A DNA stretch of 64,000 bases from Tomitella biformata AHU 1821 (lineage in GTDB: Bacteria; Actinomycetota; Actinomycetes; Mycobacteriales; Mycobacteriaceae), in contig NZ_BAVQ01000071.1 of assembly GCF_000524475.1 (NCBI RefSeq), positions 83,655 to 147,654 of the forward strand, written 5' to 3'. Under the pieces are notes generated by a model. The model did not search any database. It saw only the letters and a program-made list of their open reading frames with translations, and had not been told where the DNA came from. This document shows, in pieces, positions 15,255 to 23,601 of this stretch; position 1 is the stretch's first letter; each line of letters opens with the position of its first letter. The position numbers and the translations under genes were made by a program.

Positions 15255-16390
15255 GTCGCGATCAGCCATCGGGCCGGCACGGCTCGCGCAGCGGTGGGGG
15301 TCTCGTCGAATCGCGCCATGACCTTGATCGTGAGCCCGGCGACCGCCAGCGCCAGCACGTACGCGTACAGCGTGAACAGCACCCCGTCGGCGCGGCCCTG
15401 CGACGACGTGTCGAAGCGGGCCATCAGCACACCCACGACCGTCACGTTCGTCAGCACCCACATGCCCCACCAGAACCCGATCAGCCACAGCGCTGACAGG
15501 TCCGCGAAGGTCCGTTGAAATTTGTCGCCGACGCCGCGCAGCCAGCCCAGGCGCGTTCGGCCCGCCGGCGCACGGGCGGTTCCGGTGGGCGGCAGACCAG
15601 GCCCGCCCGCGGCCACACCGTCGGCCTCATCCAGCAGCGCCAATTCGGTGAGTAAGACCCCGGGCATGAGGAGGTTCCAGCCCGGAATCAGTGCGCCAAG
15701 GAAGATCGAGCGCACAGACCGCGGATCCCGCCACCCCGACCGGGCATAACGTTCCGCGCGGGTCCGCACCAGCCACGCCGCGCAGCCGATGGCGGACAGG
15801 ATCACCACGACGGGGGTCAGCACGCCGATCACCAGGCTCAGGGCGTCCGAGATCGCGACGGTGAACCGCCCAACCAGGTGGGATTGATTCCACAGCAGCA
15901 GTCCGTATCGGAAGGCCTCCGCGATGACGCCGAGGATCAGCGCCCACACGAGGATTCGCATCGTCGACCGCGCCGAGGATGCCCATGATTGGTACTTCGG
16001 CGTGGGTGTGCCCGAGGGGGCAGCGGGGGCGGGGCCGACAGGCAATCCCCAGCGGGGGATCTCGCGATAGCGGGGCGTCGGGCCGAGTGGCTGCGAGCCC
16101 CGGCCCGCTGCGCTCTCGTCGACGGGCGGCGCGGGCATGCGGGCGATCCAGCGATAGCCCCTGGGCAATCCGGAACGCGTGCGCGCCGGTGCAGAGTGCT
16201 GGGCGACGGGCTGCGGGGACTGGGGTTGCGGTGCGACATGGGCGGGGGCCGGCCCGGCGCTGACCGGCGCGAGGAGCGTGCCTCGGCAGCGCGGGCACCA
16301 CCGCGCGGGCACCGGCCCGTTGGCACCGAGGGCCACGGGCCAGCGACTGCCGCAGCGGCTGCAGGCCTGCAGGATCCCGGGGGCGGTCAT
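15251..16390 (-). CDS. DUF4328 domain membrane protein with zinc-ribbon N-terminus (Rv3843c-like)
   Basis: The 379-residue protein begins with a zinc-ribbon-like CSRCG (residues 10-14) and CPRC (32-35), passes through a Pro-rich linker, and then has about five to six membrane helices (from about 140) with the conserved SIFLGALIPGWNLLMPGVLLTE of DUF4328. The C-terminal helices include LWLIGFWWGMWVLTNVTVV. It overlaps glpQ1 by 4 nt. Membrane localisation with a cytosolic metal-binding head is inferred. The job of the family is unknown; coupling to glpQ1 hints at a link with phospholipid turnover. Confidence 0.85.
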   Translation of the reverse strand: MTAPGILQACSRCGSRWPVALGANGPVPARWCPRCRGTLLAPVSAGPAPAHVAPQPQSPQPVAQHSAPARTRSGLPRGYRWIARMPAPPVDESAAGRGSQPLGPTPRYREIPRWGLPVGPAPAAPSGTPTPKYQSWASSARSTMRILVWALILGVIAEAFRYGLLLWNQSHLVGRFTVAISDALSLVIGVLTPVVVILSAIGCAAWLVRTRAERYARSGWRDPRSVRSIFLGALIPGWNLLMPGVLLTELALLDEADGVAAGGPGLPPTGTARAPAGRTRLGWLRGVGDKFQRTFADLSALWLIGFWWGMWVLTNVTVVGVLMARFDTSSQGRADGVLFTLYAYVLALAVAGLTIKVMARFDETPTAARAVPARWLIAT

Positions 16391-16514
16391 CGCTCATCCG
16401 CCTGCCGCCGGGTGGGGCCCACTTCAGTCAACGTTGCCCTCGCCACCATTCCGTCATGGGGCCGATCTTTTCATGCCGCACCAACCCGGACAACCGAACT
16501 CTGAATCCCCGCCA

Positions 16515-16820
16515 TCAGGCCGGGTCCGCCTCGAGAACCACCTCGTAGTGCTCCACAAGGGGCATCGGGTCGTAGAACTGGTGCAACAGTTCCCGCCACT
16601 GTTGATAGGCGGGCGAGCCGCGGAAGCCCTCGTTGTGCGCCGCCACGGACTCCCACGCGACGAGAAGCAGGTAGCGGCCGGGGGTCTCGACGCACCGGGA
16701 CACGGTCATGCGCTGGAAGCCTGCCGATGCGGAAATCAGCGGGGCCGCCTCTTCGAAGGCCGCCTCGAACTCCTCGGCTCGACTGACGTCGATATTGAGT
16801 ACCGCGTGCTCGTGGATCAC
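16515..16820 (-). CDS. Antibiotic biosynthesis monooxygenase (ABM) domain protein
   Basis: A 101-residue single-domain protein of the dimeric alpha+beta barrel type. It has the usual order of an N-terminal strand (HAVLNIDVSRAEEFEAAFEEA), a middle FQRMTVSRCVETPGRYLLLVAWES, and a C-terminal helix YQQWRELLHQFYDPMPLVEHY. Members include heme-degrading IsdG-like and quinone-forming enzymes as well as proteins of unknown role. The Asn-Trp-His set of IsdG/MhuD is not evident, so heme degradation is not supported. The GTG at 16820 has GGGAGGA 8 nt upstream, which decides the start over an upstream in-frame ATG. Confidence 0.8.
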   Translation of the reverse strand: MIHEHAVLNIDVSRAEEFEAAFEEAAPLISASAGFQRMTVSRCVETPGRYLLLVAWESVAAHNEGFRGSPAYQQWRELLHQFYDPMPLVEHYEVVLEADPA

Positions 16821-16944
16821 AGCGCAATCCTCCCACGGCCCCGAGCAACTGAGCAGGCAAGAGTCGATCACTCTCGACCGAATTGTTCGCTATTTACAAT
16901 CAAATGATCGTAATACTGTGATACAGAACACATTTGGCTCATGG

Positions 16945-17059
16945 TTACCCACAGTTTGCACAGGGTTATCCCCAAGCTGGGGATTGATTGCCGCCTCTGA
17001 CCTGCCTATTGGCTCGAGTTCTCACAGCCTTGTGAAAACTCACGGGTAACTTGTCCACA
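16945..17059 (+). promoter_or_regulatory. Cluster of three DnaA-box-like 9-mers in an AT-rich gap
   Basis: TTACCCACA (16945-16953), TTATCCCCA (16966-16974) and TTGTCCACA (17051-17059) share one orientation, and the first two are spaced by 21 bp, two helical turns. They lie in the AT-rich 285 bp gap between the ABM gene and the divergent oxidoreductase gene. Confidence 0.35.
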
Positions 17060-17105
17060 ACCCGCAGACGGTGTCCGCCGCCAGCGAACTGGCACCCTGG
17101 GGCAC

Positions 17106-18035
17106 ATGGAATTACGCATTTTCACCGAACCCCAGCAGGGCGCGACGTACGACGATCTCCTCGCCGTCGCCCGCACCGCAGAGGAGTGCGGCTACGGCGC
17201 ATTCTTCCGCTCCGACCACTACCTGGCCATGAACGCCGCCGGGCTGCCCGGCCCCACCGACGCGTGGATCACTTTGGCCGGCCTGGCTCGGGACACCTCA
17301 ACGATCCGCCTGGGCACCCTCGTCACGTCGGCGACCTTCCGCTACCCGGGCCCCCTAGCCATCTCCGTGGCACAGGTCGACGCCATGAGCGACGGCCGGG
17401 TGGAGCTCGGTATCGGCGCCGGCTGGTTCGCCGAGGAGCACGCCGCCTACGGAATCCCTTTCCCCGCCCTCGGCGAGCGCTTTGACCGCCTCGAGGAGTC
17501 CCTAGCCGTGATCACCGGGCTGTGGACCACGCCCGACGGAGAACAGTTCAACCATGACGGCGTCCACTACCCGATCACCGACTCCCCCGCGCTGCCGAAG
17601 CCTCGTCAGCGTCCGCACCCGCCGATCGTGATTGGCGGGATGGGCAAGCGCCGCACCCCCGCGTTGGCCGCCCGCTACGCCGACGAGTTCAACCTGCCGT
17701 TCGCCGACGAGGCCACGACCCAGGCGCAGTTCGACGTCGTGCGCCGGGCGTGCGAGAGCGCTGGCCGCACCCCCGCAAGCCTCGCCCTGTCGAACGCCTT
17801 GGTGCTGTGCTGCGGCGAGAACGAGGCGGACATCGCGCGCCGGGCCGCAGTCATCGGCCGAGACGTGGACGAGCTCCGCGCGAACGGGCTCGCCGGCACG
17901 CCCCAGGAACTAGTGGACAAGCTCGGGCGCTACGCCGCGCTTGGCTCGCAGCGCGTCTACCTGCAGACCCTGGACCTGACGGACCTCGAGCACCTGCAGC
18001 TGGTTGCGGAACAGGTCATGCCCAAGCTGGGCTGA
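17106..18035 (+). CDS. LLM class (F420-dependent) oxidoreductase
   Basis: This 309-residue TIM-barrel protein belongs to the luciferase-like family. It carries the N-terminal LRIFTEPQQGATYDDLLAVARTAEECGYGAFFRSDH and the conserved RLGTLVTSATFRYPGPLA and GRVELGIGAGWFAEEH blocks that line the flavin/F420 site; GLAGTPQELVDKL near the C-terminus is typical of F420-dependent members. Cofactor F420 rather than FMN is inferred from the subfamily and host. The ATG at 17106 has no obvious Shine-Dalgarno. It is a single-gene unit ending at a long palindrome. Substrate unknown. Confidence 0.85.
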   Translation: MELRIFTEPQQGATYDDLLAVARTAEECGYGAFFRSDHYLAMNAAGLPGPTDAWITLAGLARDTSTIRLGTLVTSATFRYPGPLAISVAQVDAMSDGRVELGIGAGWFAEEHAAYGIPFPALGERFDRLEESLAVITGLWTTPDGEQFNHDGVHYPITDSPALPKPRQRPHPPIVIGGMGKRRTPALAARYADEFNLPFADEATTQAQFDVVRRACESAGRTPASLALSNALVLCCGENEADIARRAAVIGRDVDELRANGLAGTPQELVDKLGRYAALGSQRVYLQTLDLTDLEHLQLVAEQVMPKLG

Positions 18036-18066
18036 CCGCCCCCCGTCAGCCCACCGCCACTCGGTT

Positions 18067-18126
18067 CGCTCCACCTATTCAAGTCCGCCGACCTTGCACG
18101 GGCAGCAGACTCGAATAGGTGGAGCG
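18067..18126. terminator. Long palindrome between convergent genes
   Basis: Arms of 18 nt with one mismatch (18067-18084 and 18109-18126; CGCTCCACCTATTCAAGT) separate the convergent oxidoreductase and ABC transporter genes. Probably a bidirectional terminator. Confidence 0.65.
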
Positions 18127-18141
18127 GATCGCCGGAGACCC

Positions 18142-20013
18142 TCAAGCCGAGGGCGCGTCCGCGAACTGCGTGTTGTGCAGCTCCGTGTACCGCCCGCCCG
18201 CCGCGAGCAGCTCGGCGTGGGTGCCCCGCTCGATGATCCGGCCGGCCTCGAGCACGAGGATCATGTCCGCTGCCCGCACGGTGGACAGGCGGTGCGCGAT
18301 CACCAGCGACGTCCGCCCTGCGAGTGCCTCGGCGAGGGCCTCCTGCACGGCGGCCTCGGAGGTGGAGTCGAGGTGCGCGGTGGCCTCATCGAGAATCACC
18401 ACGCGGGGGTGCGCCAGCAGGAGCCGGGCGATGGTCAGGCGCTGGCGCTCGCCGCCGGAGAGCCGGTAGCCGCGCTCGCCGATCACGGTGCCCAGACCGT
18501 CGGGCAGTGCCCGGACCAGCTCGGCGATGCGGGCCCGCTCGAGGGCGTGCCACAGCTCGTCGTCGGTGGCCTCGGGCCGGGCGAGCTGCAGGTTGCCGCG
18601 CACGGAGTCGTGGAACAGGTGCCCGTCTTGGGTGACCATGCCGACGGTGGCGCGGATGGACTCGGCAGTGAGGTCCCGCACGTCCGTACCGCCGATGCGC
18701 ACCGCGCCGGTGTCCACGTCATAGAGACGGGGCAGCAGCTGCGCGATGGTGGATTTGCCCGCGCCGGACGTGCCGACAAGGGCGATGAGCTGGCCGGGCT
18801 CGGCGCGGAAGGACACGTCGTGCAGCACCTCGACGCCGCCGCGCGAGTCCAGCACCGCGACGGATTCGAGCGAGGCCAGGGAGACCTTGTCCGCGGACGG
18901 GTAGGCGAAGCCGACCGTGTCGAACTCGATAGACACGGGGCCGTCGGGCACGGTGCCGGCGCCGGGACGGTCGGTGATCAGCGGCTTGAGGTCCAGGATC
19001 TCGAAGACCCGCTCGAAGCTGACGAGCGCGCTCATCACGTCGACGCGCGCGCTGGCCAGGGCGGTGAGCGGCGCGTAGAGGCGGGTCAGCAGCAGAGCCA
19101 TCGAGACGACGGCGCCGGCCTCGAGTTCCCCGCGCAGCGCGTAAAAGCCGCCGAGTCCATAGACCAGCGCCAGGGCGAGGGCGGAGACGAGGGTGAGTGC
19201 CGTGATGAACACGGTCTGCACCATCGCGGACTTCACGCCGATATCGCGGACGCTCCGTGCGCGGGCGGCGAACTCCTCGGACTCCTGGTCGGGGCGGCCG
19301 AACAGCTTGACCAGCATGGCGCCGGGCGCGGAGAAGCGCTCGGTCATCTGGTTGCCCATCACCGCGTTGTACTCGGCAGCCGCGCGGCTGTAGGTGGCCA
19401 GCCTGGTGCCCATCCGGCGCGCGGGCAGCACGAAGATTGGCAGGAGGATCAGCGCCAGCACCGTGATCTGCCAGGAGATCGAGACCATCACGACGAGCGT
19501 GACGACGAGCATCACGATGTTCGACGCGACCCCGGACAGCGTCGTGCTGAACGCGCGCTGCGCCCCGATCACATCATTGTTCAGTCGGCTGACAAGTGCG
19601 CCGGTGCGGGTGCGGGTGAAGAACGCGATGGGCATCTTCTGCACGTGGTTGAACACGGCGCTGCGCATGTCCAGGATCAGGTTCTCGCCGATGTTGGAGG
19701 AGAGCCAGCGCGAGACGATCGACAGCGCTGCCTCGACCACCGCGATCACGGCGATCACCACCGCGAGCCACACGACGACGCTGACGGCGTCGGCCTTGAC
19801 GATCGCGTCGACGACCCGGCCGGCGAGGATCGGCGTCGCGACGGCCAGCACGGCCGTGATCACCGACAACAGTAGGAACCACAGCAGTTGTGTCCGGTGC
19901 GGCCGCGCGAACCCACCGATGCGCCGCAGTGTCTTCTTCGAGAACGGCCGCTTGTCGGTCTCCGCCATCATCGCCTGGTACATCGCCGAGCGGGCGATCG
20001 AATCCATGCTCAT
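18142..20013 (-). CDS. ABC exporter half-transporter (fused permease and ATPase)
   Basis: The 623-residue protein has an N-terminal six-helix exporter domain (about 45-340) and a C-terminal nucleotide-binding domain with Walker A (VGTSGAGKST, roughly residue 410), signature LSGGERQR and Walker B VVILDEATAHLD. It probably works as a homodimer exporting lipids, peptides or drugs; substrate not predictable. A short insertion (ADKVSLASLESVAVLDSRGG) precedes the ATPase core, as in several actinobacterial exporters. The ATG at 20013 has an AGGAC upstream. A 32 nt inverted repeat sits just upstream, between it and the SRPBCC gene. Confidence 0.9.
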   Translation of the reverse strand: MSMDSIARSAMYQAMMAETDKRPFSKKTLRRIGGFARPHRTQLLWFLLLSVITAVLAVATPILAGRVVDAIVKADAVSVVVWLAVVIAVIAVVEAALSIVSRWLSSNIGENLILDMRSAVFNHVQKMPIAFFTRTRTGALVSRLNNDVIGAQRAFSTTLSGVASNIVMLVVTLVVMVSISWQITVLALILLPIFVLPARRMGTRLATYSRAAAEYNAVMGNQMTERFSAPGAMLVKLFGRPDQESEEFAARARSVRDIGVKSAMVQTVFITALTLVSALALALVYGLGGFYALRGELEAGAVVSMALLLTRLYAPLTALASARVDVMSALVSFERVFEILDLKPLITDRPGAGTVPDGPVSIEFDTVGFAYPSADKVSLASLESVAVLDSRGGVEVLHDVSFRAEPGQLIALVGTSGAGKSTIAQLLPRLYDVDTGAVRIGGTDVRDLTAESIRATVGMVTQDGHLFHDSVRGNLQLARPEATDDELWHALERARIAELVRALPDGLGTVIGERGYRLSGGERQRLTIARLLLAHPRVVILDEATAHLDSTSEAAVQEALAEALAGRTSLVIAHRLSTVRAADMILVLEAGRIIERGTHAELLAAGGRYTELHNTQFADAPSA

Positions 20014-20056
20014 TTTTCGTCCTGTTGCCGAGCAGGTGGCCAGAGCCGATGTGGCG

Positions 20057-20088
20057 GGCTGGCCAGGTACTGCAGTACCCGACCAGCC
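20057..20088. promoter_or_regulatory. Two-part inverted repeat before the ABC transporter gene
   Basis: GGTACTGCAGTACC (20066-20079) is a perfect palindrome, nested inside GGCTGG (20057-20062) and CCAGCC (20083-20088). It fills the 81 nt gap after the SRPBCC gene and could be a terminator for that gene or an operator for the transporter. Confidence 0.45.
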
Positions 20089-20094
20089 TAGAGA

Positions 20095-20556
20095 TCAGTC
20101 TTGCGGGTTCGCCCGGTGGTGCTCTTCGATGGCCTTGCGCAGATTCTGCTCGGTCTGCCGGATCGCGATCTGAATGGCCGGCTCCACGATTTTGGCGAGC
20201 GCCTTACCGGCGAACCCGCCAGGGAACTCGTAGCCGAAATCCACGGAGAGCTCGGTCTTCTCGGCGTCGACGGCGCGGAACCGCCAGCTGGAGTTGTTTC
20301 TCATCCCCTCGTAGGACGTGAGGGTGATGACCTCGTCCTGCCCCCACTCCGTGCAGCGGATCTTGGACTTCATCGCCTTCGGCCCGAGCTGCATCACCAC
20401 GTCGAACTCCGCACCGAGCCCGCTGTCCTGGGCCCCGATGGGCTCGAACTTGGTGACGCCGAACATCCAGTCGGGGACGTTGCGGTGATCGTCGACGAAC
20501 GCGAACGCGACACTGACCGGCACCTGTGCGACGGCAGAGATCTGAATCAGGCCCAT
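20095..20556 (-). CDS. SRPBCC family protein
   Basis: A 153-residue helix-grip (START-like) protein: N-terminal strand and helix (IQISAVAQVPVSVAFAFVDDHRNVPDWMFGVTKFEPIG), central antiparallel strands with TEWGQDEVITLTSYEG, and a long C-terminal helix (GKALAKIVEPAIQIAIRQTEQNLRKAIEEH). Such folds bind hydrophobic ligands in a deep cavity; ligand unknown. The ATG at 20556 is preceded by GAGGTAAGAGC, which decides the start over an upstream in-frame ATG. It is upstream of the ABC exporter on the same strand. Confidence 0.8.
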   Translation of the reverse strand: MGLIQISAVAQVPVSVAFAFVDDHRNVPDWMFGVTKFEPIGAQDSGLGAEFDVVMQLGPKAMKSKIRCTEWGQDEVITLTSYEGMRNNSSWRFRAVDAEKTELSVDFGYEFPGGFAGKALAKIVEPAIQIAIRQTEQNLRKAIEEHHRANPQD

Positions 20557-20700
20557 GCTCTTACCTCGTGTTCGATGCGGTTGATACCGGTGGTCAACTA
20601 CACGCTGACGGTACGTCAATTAGTAGCCAGGCGCGTGTCACGGCGGCCAGCTCCACCAAGATCGCGGCGGCCGGGGCCGGCGCTCCACTAGCCTGAGGCG

Positions 20701-21372
20701 ATGCCCCGGCCCGCCGCGCTGCCCCGCCTCGTGTGGGACTACCTGCGGCGCGCGCCCGGCACTTTCATCTGGCTGGCGATCCTGCTGGCGACGACCGTCT
20801 TCCTGCATCGCCTGCCATCGACGGTGGCGGAGCACGTCCTGGGCAACCGCTCGACAAACCTGCACCACCTGGCAGAGGACCCGTGGCGGGTGCTGATCAG
20901 TAGCGCCTTCTGGCTCGACGGTGGCGGCTGGCTCCTCTACCTGCTCATCTTCAACCTGATCCACGTGCCGGCCGAGCGGTGGCTGCGAACCTGGCGCTGG
21001 CTGTTCGTCTGCGTGTTCGTCCATGTGAGCGCCACCTACATCAGTGAGGGCGTCCTGTACTGGGCCATCAACCACGGGGAGGCGTCGGAGCAGTCGGAGT
21101 TCGCCCTTGACGTCGGCGTCAGCTACGCCCTCGTCGGCGTCGCCGCCGTGCTCGTCTACCGGATCGCCACGCCGTGGCGGTACTACTATCTGGCCGCGCT
21201 GACGACGCTGATGACGGTGCCGCTACTCGTTGACCTGAACTTCACTGCCATCGGGCATTTCGCGTCCTTATTCTTGGGCCTGGCCTGCTATCCGCTCACG
21301 CGCGGCCGTGGCGGGGTCTGGAACCCCGCCACGGCGATCCGCTCATGGCGGGTTAGAGGGTCCGGGAGATGA
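20701..21372 (+). CDS. Rhomboid-like membrane protein
   Basis: The 223-residue protein has about six membrane segments. A candidate rhomboid catalytic Ser lies in LDVGVSYALVGV and the partner His in TAIGHFASLFLGL, fitting a GxSx ... H dyad. The usual HxxxN motif in TM2 is represented by IFNLIHVPAERWL. Actinobacterial 'rhomboid-like' proteins of this size are common; activity is not proven. It is convergent with the acyl-CoA dehydrogenase gene and the two ends overlap by 20 nt, so coexpression of both would create antisense overlap. Confidence 0.7.
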   Translation: MPRPAALPRLVWDYLRRAPGTFIWLAILLATTVFLHRLPSTVAEHVLGNRSTNLHHLAEDPWRVLISSAFWLDGGGWLLYLLIFNLIHVPAERWLRTWRWLFVCVFVHVSATYISEGVLYWAINHGEASEQSEFALDVGVSYALVGVAAVLVYRIATPWRYYYLAALTTLMTVPLLVDLNFTAIGHFASLFLGLACYPLTRGRGGVWNPATAIRSWRVRGSGR

Positions 21373-22525
21373 GGTCCTTCATGACCTCGTTGGAGCCAGC
21401 GTAGATGCGCTGGATCCGCGCGTCGGCATACATCTGGGCGATGGGGTACTCCAGGACGTAGCCGTATCCGCCGTGCAGCTGCACGCACCGGTCGATCACG
21501 GCGCACTGCTGGTCCGTCAGCCAGTACTTGGCCATGGCCGCGGTGGTCGCGTCGAGCTCCCCGTTCAGGTGCGAGGCGATGCAGTCGTCGATGAACGTGC
21601 GCCCGACGGCGGCCAGCGTGGCGCACTCGGCCAGCTCGAAGCGGGTGTTCTGCAAGTCGAACAGCGTCCCGCCGAACATGGTGCGGGACTTGGTGTACTC
21701 GACGGTGATCGCCACCGCGCGCTCCATGGCGGCGACGGCCGCGACGCCGCAGATCAACCGCTCGGTCCGCAGTTGCTCCATGAGCTGGATGAAGCCCCGG
21801 CCCTCCACCTCGCCGAGCAGGTTCGCGACCGGCACGCGGAGCCCGTCGAAGTTCAGCTCGGTCGTGTCCTGGCCCTTCTGTCCGACCTTGTCGAGGATGC
21901 GGCCGCGCTCGAAGCCGGGGGTGGCCCCGTCTTTCTGGCCCACTTCCGCCACGATCAGCGAGACGCCGCGCGCGCCCAGCGACGGGTCGGTCTTGGCGGC
22001 GATTATCACGACGTCGCAGTTGTGGCCGTTGGAGATGAAGGTCTTCGAGCCGCTGATCACGTACTCGTCGCCGTCGCGGATAGCCTTGGTCGCGATGTTC
22101 TGCAGGTCGGAGCCGGTGCCGGGCTCGGTCATGGCGATCGCGCCGACCCACTCGCCGCTGGCGAGCTTGGGCAGCCAGTCCAGCTTCTGCTCGTGGCTGG
22201 CGTACGCGTTGAGGTAGTGCGGCACGATGCCGGAGTGCACGCCCAGCTGCAGCGCGTGGTCCCCAGCCATGACCTGCTCGTGGAACAGGACCGCGTCGTG
22301 CGCGAAAGTGCCTCCGCCGCCGCCATATTCGGTGGGGATCGACATGCTCGCCAGACCCAGGTCGCCCAGCGCGCGATAGACGGATTTATCCGGGAAGCCC
22401 TGCTTCGCGTACTTCCCCTGGTTCGGCGTGACCTCCTTGGCGAAGAAGTGGCGCGCGAGGTCGGCCACCGCCGACAGCTCGTCGTCCATCCAGCGTGCGG
22501 TCCTAGCCGAGGTCTTGGGGGCCAT
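21353..22525 (-). CDS. Acyl-CoA dehydrogenase family protein
   Basis: This FAD enzyme introduces a 2,3-double bond into an acyl-CoA. The 390-residue protein carries the family signatures AIAMTEPGTGSDLQNIAT (about 134-150) and QLHGGYGYVLEYPIAQMYADARIQRIYAGSNEVMKDLI at the C-terminus. The composition around the C-terminal signature resembles long-chain or branched-chain members; the catalytic Glu was not assigned with certainty. It is divergent from a TetR-family regulator gene 91 nt away, whose operator-like palindrome lies in the shared promoter region, so it is probably controlled by that regulator. Confidence 0.9.
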   Translation of the reverse strand: MAPKTSARTARWMDDELSAVADLARHFFAKEVTPNQGKYAKQGFPDKSVYRALGDLGLASMSIPTEYGGGGGTFAHDAVLFHEQVMAGDHALQLGVHSGIVPHYLNAYASHEQKLDWLPKLASGEWVGAIAMTEPGTGSDLQNIATKAIRDGDEYVISGSKTFISNGHNCDVVIIAAKTDPSLGARGVSLIVAEVGQKDGATPGFERGRILDKVGQKGQDTTELNFDGLRVPVANLLGEVEGRGFIQLMEQLRTERLICGVAAVAAMERAVAITVEYTKSRTMFGGTLFDLQNTRFELAECATLAAVGRTFIDDCIASHLNGELDATTAAMAKYWLTDQQCAVIDRCVQLHGGYGYVLEYPIAQMYADARIQRIYAGSNEVMKDLISRTL

Positions 22526-22588
22526 CGCCTATCTCCATCTCATCTTCGTTGGCAGATTGAAAGTAATTGGCGGGACTAGCTGATTCGG

Positions 22589-22606
22589 TGTCACCGATCG
22601 GTGACA
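22589..22606. promoter_or_regulatory. 18 bp perfect palindrome, probable TetR operator
   Basis: TGTCACCGATCGGTGACA is perfectly symmetric, 10 nt upstream of the TetR-family gene start and inside the divergent promoter region shared with the acyl-CoA dehydrogenase gene. Autoregulation and control of the neighbour are inferred. Confidence 0.7.
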
Positions 22607-22616
22607 GGATGGGGCC

Positions 22617-23267
22617 ATGCCCGCACCCCGCACCCGCCGCCAGCCTGGGCGCTGGGTCGGCCAGGAACCGGAGGACCGCCGCGCCGCCCGCCGCGCGATG
22701 CTCCTGGAGGCCGGCCTCCAGCTGATGGGCACGGAGGGCGCCGCCGCCGCCACCATGCGCGCCACCTGCCGCCAGGCCGGGCTGACCGAGCGGTACTTCT
22801 ACGAGAGCTTCGAGACCCGTGACGACCTCGTGGTGGCGGTGCTCGACGCCGTCGTGCTCGGCGCCCGCGACACCCTCTTGGGCGCGTTGGCGGATGGGCC
22901 CGAGGACCCGGAACTGCTGGTCCGACACGTCATCAAGGCCTTCACCAGCTATGTCGCGAGGGATCGGCGTCGTGGCCGGATCATGTTCGTCGAGGCCCAG
23001 TCCGTGCCGGAGTTGCAGGACCGTGGCAAAGAGCTCATCGAGCTTTTCACCGCCCCCCTGGGCCCCGTGCTGGCCGTCCTCAGCGGGGCGGAGGAAGAAC
23101 CCGACGCCGTCACGGTGCAGTTCAACTCCATCGCGATCTTCGGCGCGCTCGCCTTCCTCTACCAGGACTGGCTGACCGGCTCGGCCCGCATCTCGCAGCG
23201 CCGCATCGTGGAGCACGTCTCCCAGATCATTGAGGCCTTCGCGAGGGTCGACAGCACGCCGATCTAG
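22617..23267 (+). CDS. TetR/AcrR family transcriptional regulator
   Basis: A 216-residue repressor-type protein with an N-terminal TetR helix-turn-helix (about 25-65: RRAMLLEAGLQLMGTEGAAAATMRATCRQAGLTERYFYESFETRDDLVVAV) and a helical ligand-binding C-terminal domain. The recognition-helix context LTERYFYESF is canonical. The ATG at 22617 is at the edge of an 18 bp palindrome that is very likely its own operator. The divergent acyl-CoA dehydrogenase is the obvious target; an acyl-CoA or fatty-acid ligand is a reasonable guess but not shown. Confidence 0.9.
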   Translation: MPAPRTRRQPGRWVGQEPEDRRAARRAMLLEAGLQLMGTEGAAAATMRATCRQAGLTERYFYESFETRDDLVVAVLDAVVLGARDTLLGALADGPEDPELLVRHVIKAFTSYVARDRRRGRIMFVEAQSVPELQDRGKELIELFTAPLGPVLAVLSGAEEEPDAVTVQFNSIAIFGALAFLYQDWLTGSARISQRRIVEHVSQIIEAFARVDSTPI

Positions 23268-23278
23268 AGTTCTGAGCT

Positions 23279-23497
23279 CTAGACCAGGCCCCGCCGGATC
23301 CGCTGTGCCGTATACGCGGCCACGCCCATCCCCGTCGCCAGGATCAGCGCCAGGCCCGCGTACTGCCAGACCCCGATGAACAGGGCGAAGACGCCGGCGG
23401 CCCACAGGAACACGGCCCCAATGACGCCGAGCACGACGGCCAACCTCAAAACGCCCGCCGCCACCCGCCTCATCGCCAACCTCTCCCTCAATGCCAC
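23279..23497 (-). CDS. Small two-helix membrane protein
   Basis: A 72-residue protein with a basic N-terminus (RERLAMRRVAAG), two hydrophobic helices (VLRLAVVLGVIGAVFLWAAGVFA and YAGLALILATGMGVAAY) and a basic end RIRRGLV. No family recognised. The start at 23497 or the internal ATG at 23473 are both possible. It is convergent with the TetR gene, whose stop is 11 nt away. Confidence 0.55.
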   Translation of the reverse strand: MALRERLAMRRVAAGVLRLAVVLGVIGAVFLWAAGVFALFIGVWQYAGLALILATGMGVAAYTAQRIRRGLV

Positions 23498-23601
23498 CGA
23501 GCACCCCGGCCCAAGGCACCGAGGCTACCGGCCGAGTCTGTTGATTCACTGAGGGAATCACCTGGCCGTATGCGGCGATCTCACGTCGCTCTAGTCCGCA
23601 G

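Noticed and set aside
16515..16820. MhuD/IsdG heme oxygenase
   Set aside because: It has the ABM fold but not the Asn-Trp-His heme-degradation residues, and no iron box is upstream.
16905..17060. Chromosomal replication origin
   Set aside because: DnaA-like boxes are few and imperfect, and dnaA, dnaN, rpmH or parA/B are not present; kept only as a possible DnaA-binding cluster.
18004..19875. A 623-codon plus-strand frame over the ABC transporter
   Set aside because: It is the mirror frame of a gene with complete ABC motifs and shows only His/Asp/Gly-rich low-complexity sequence.
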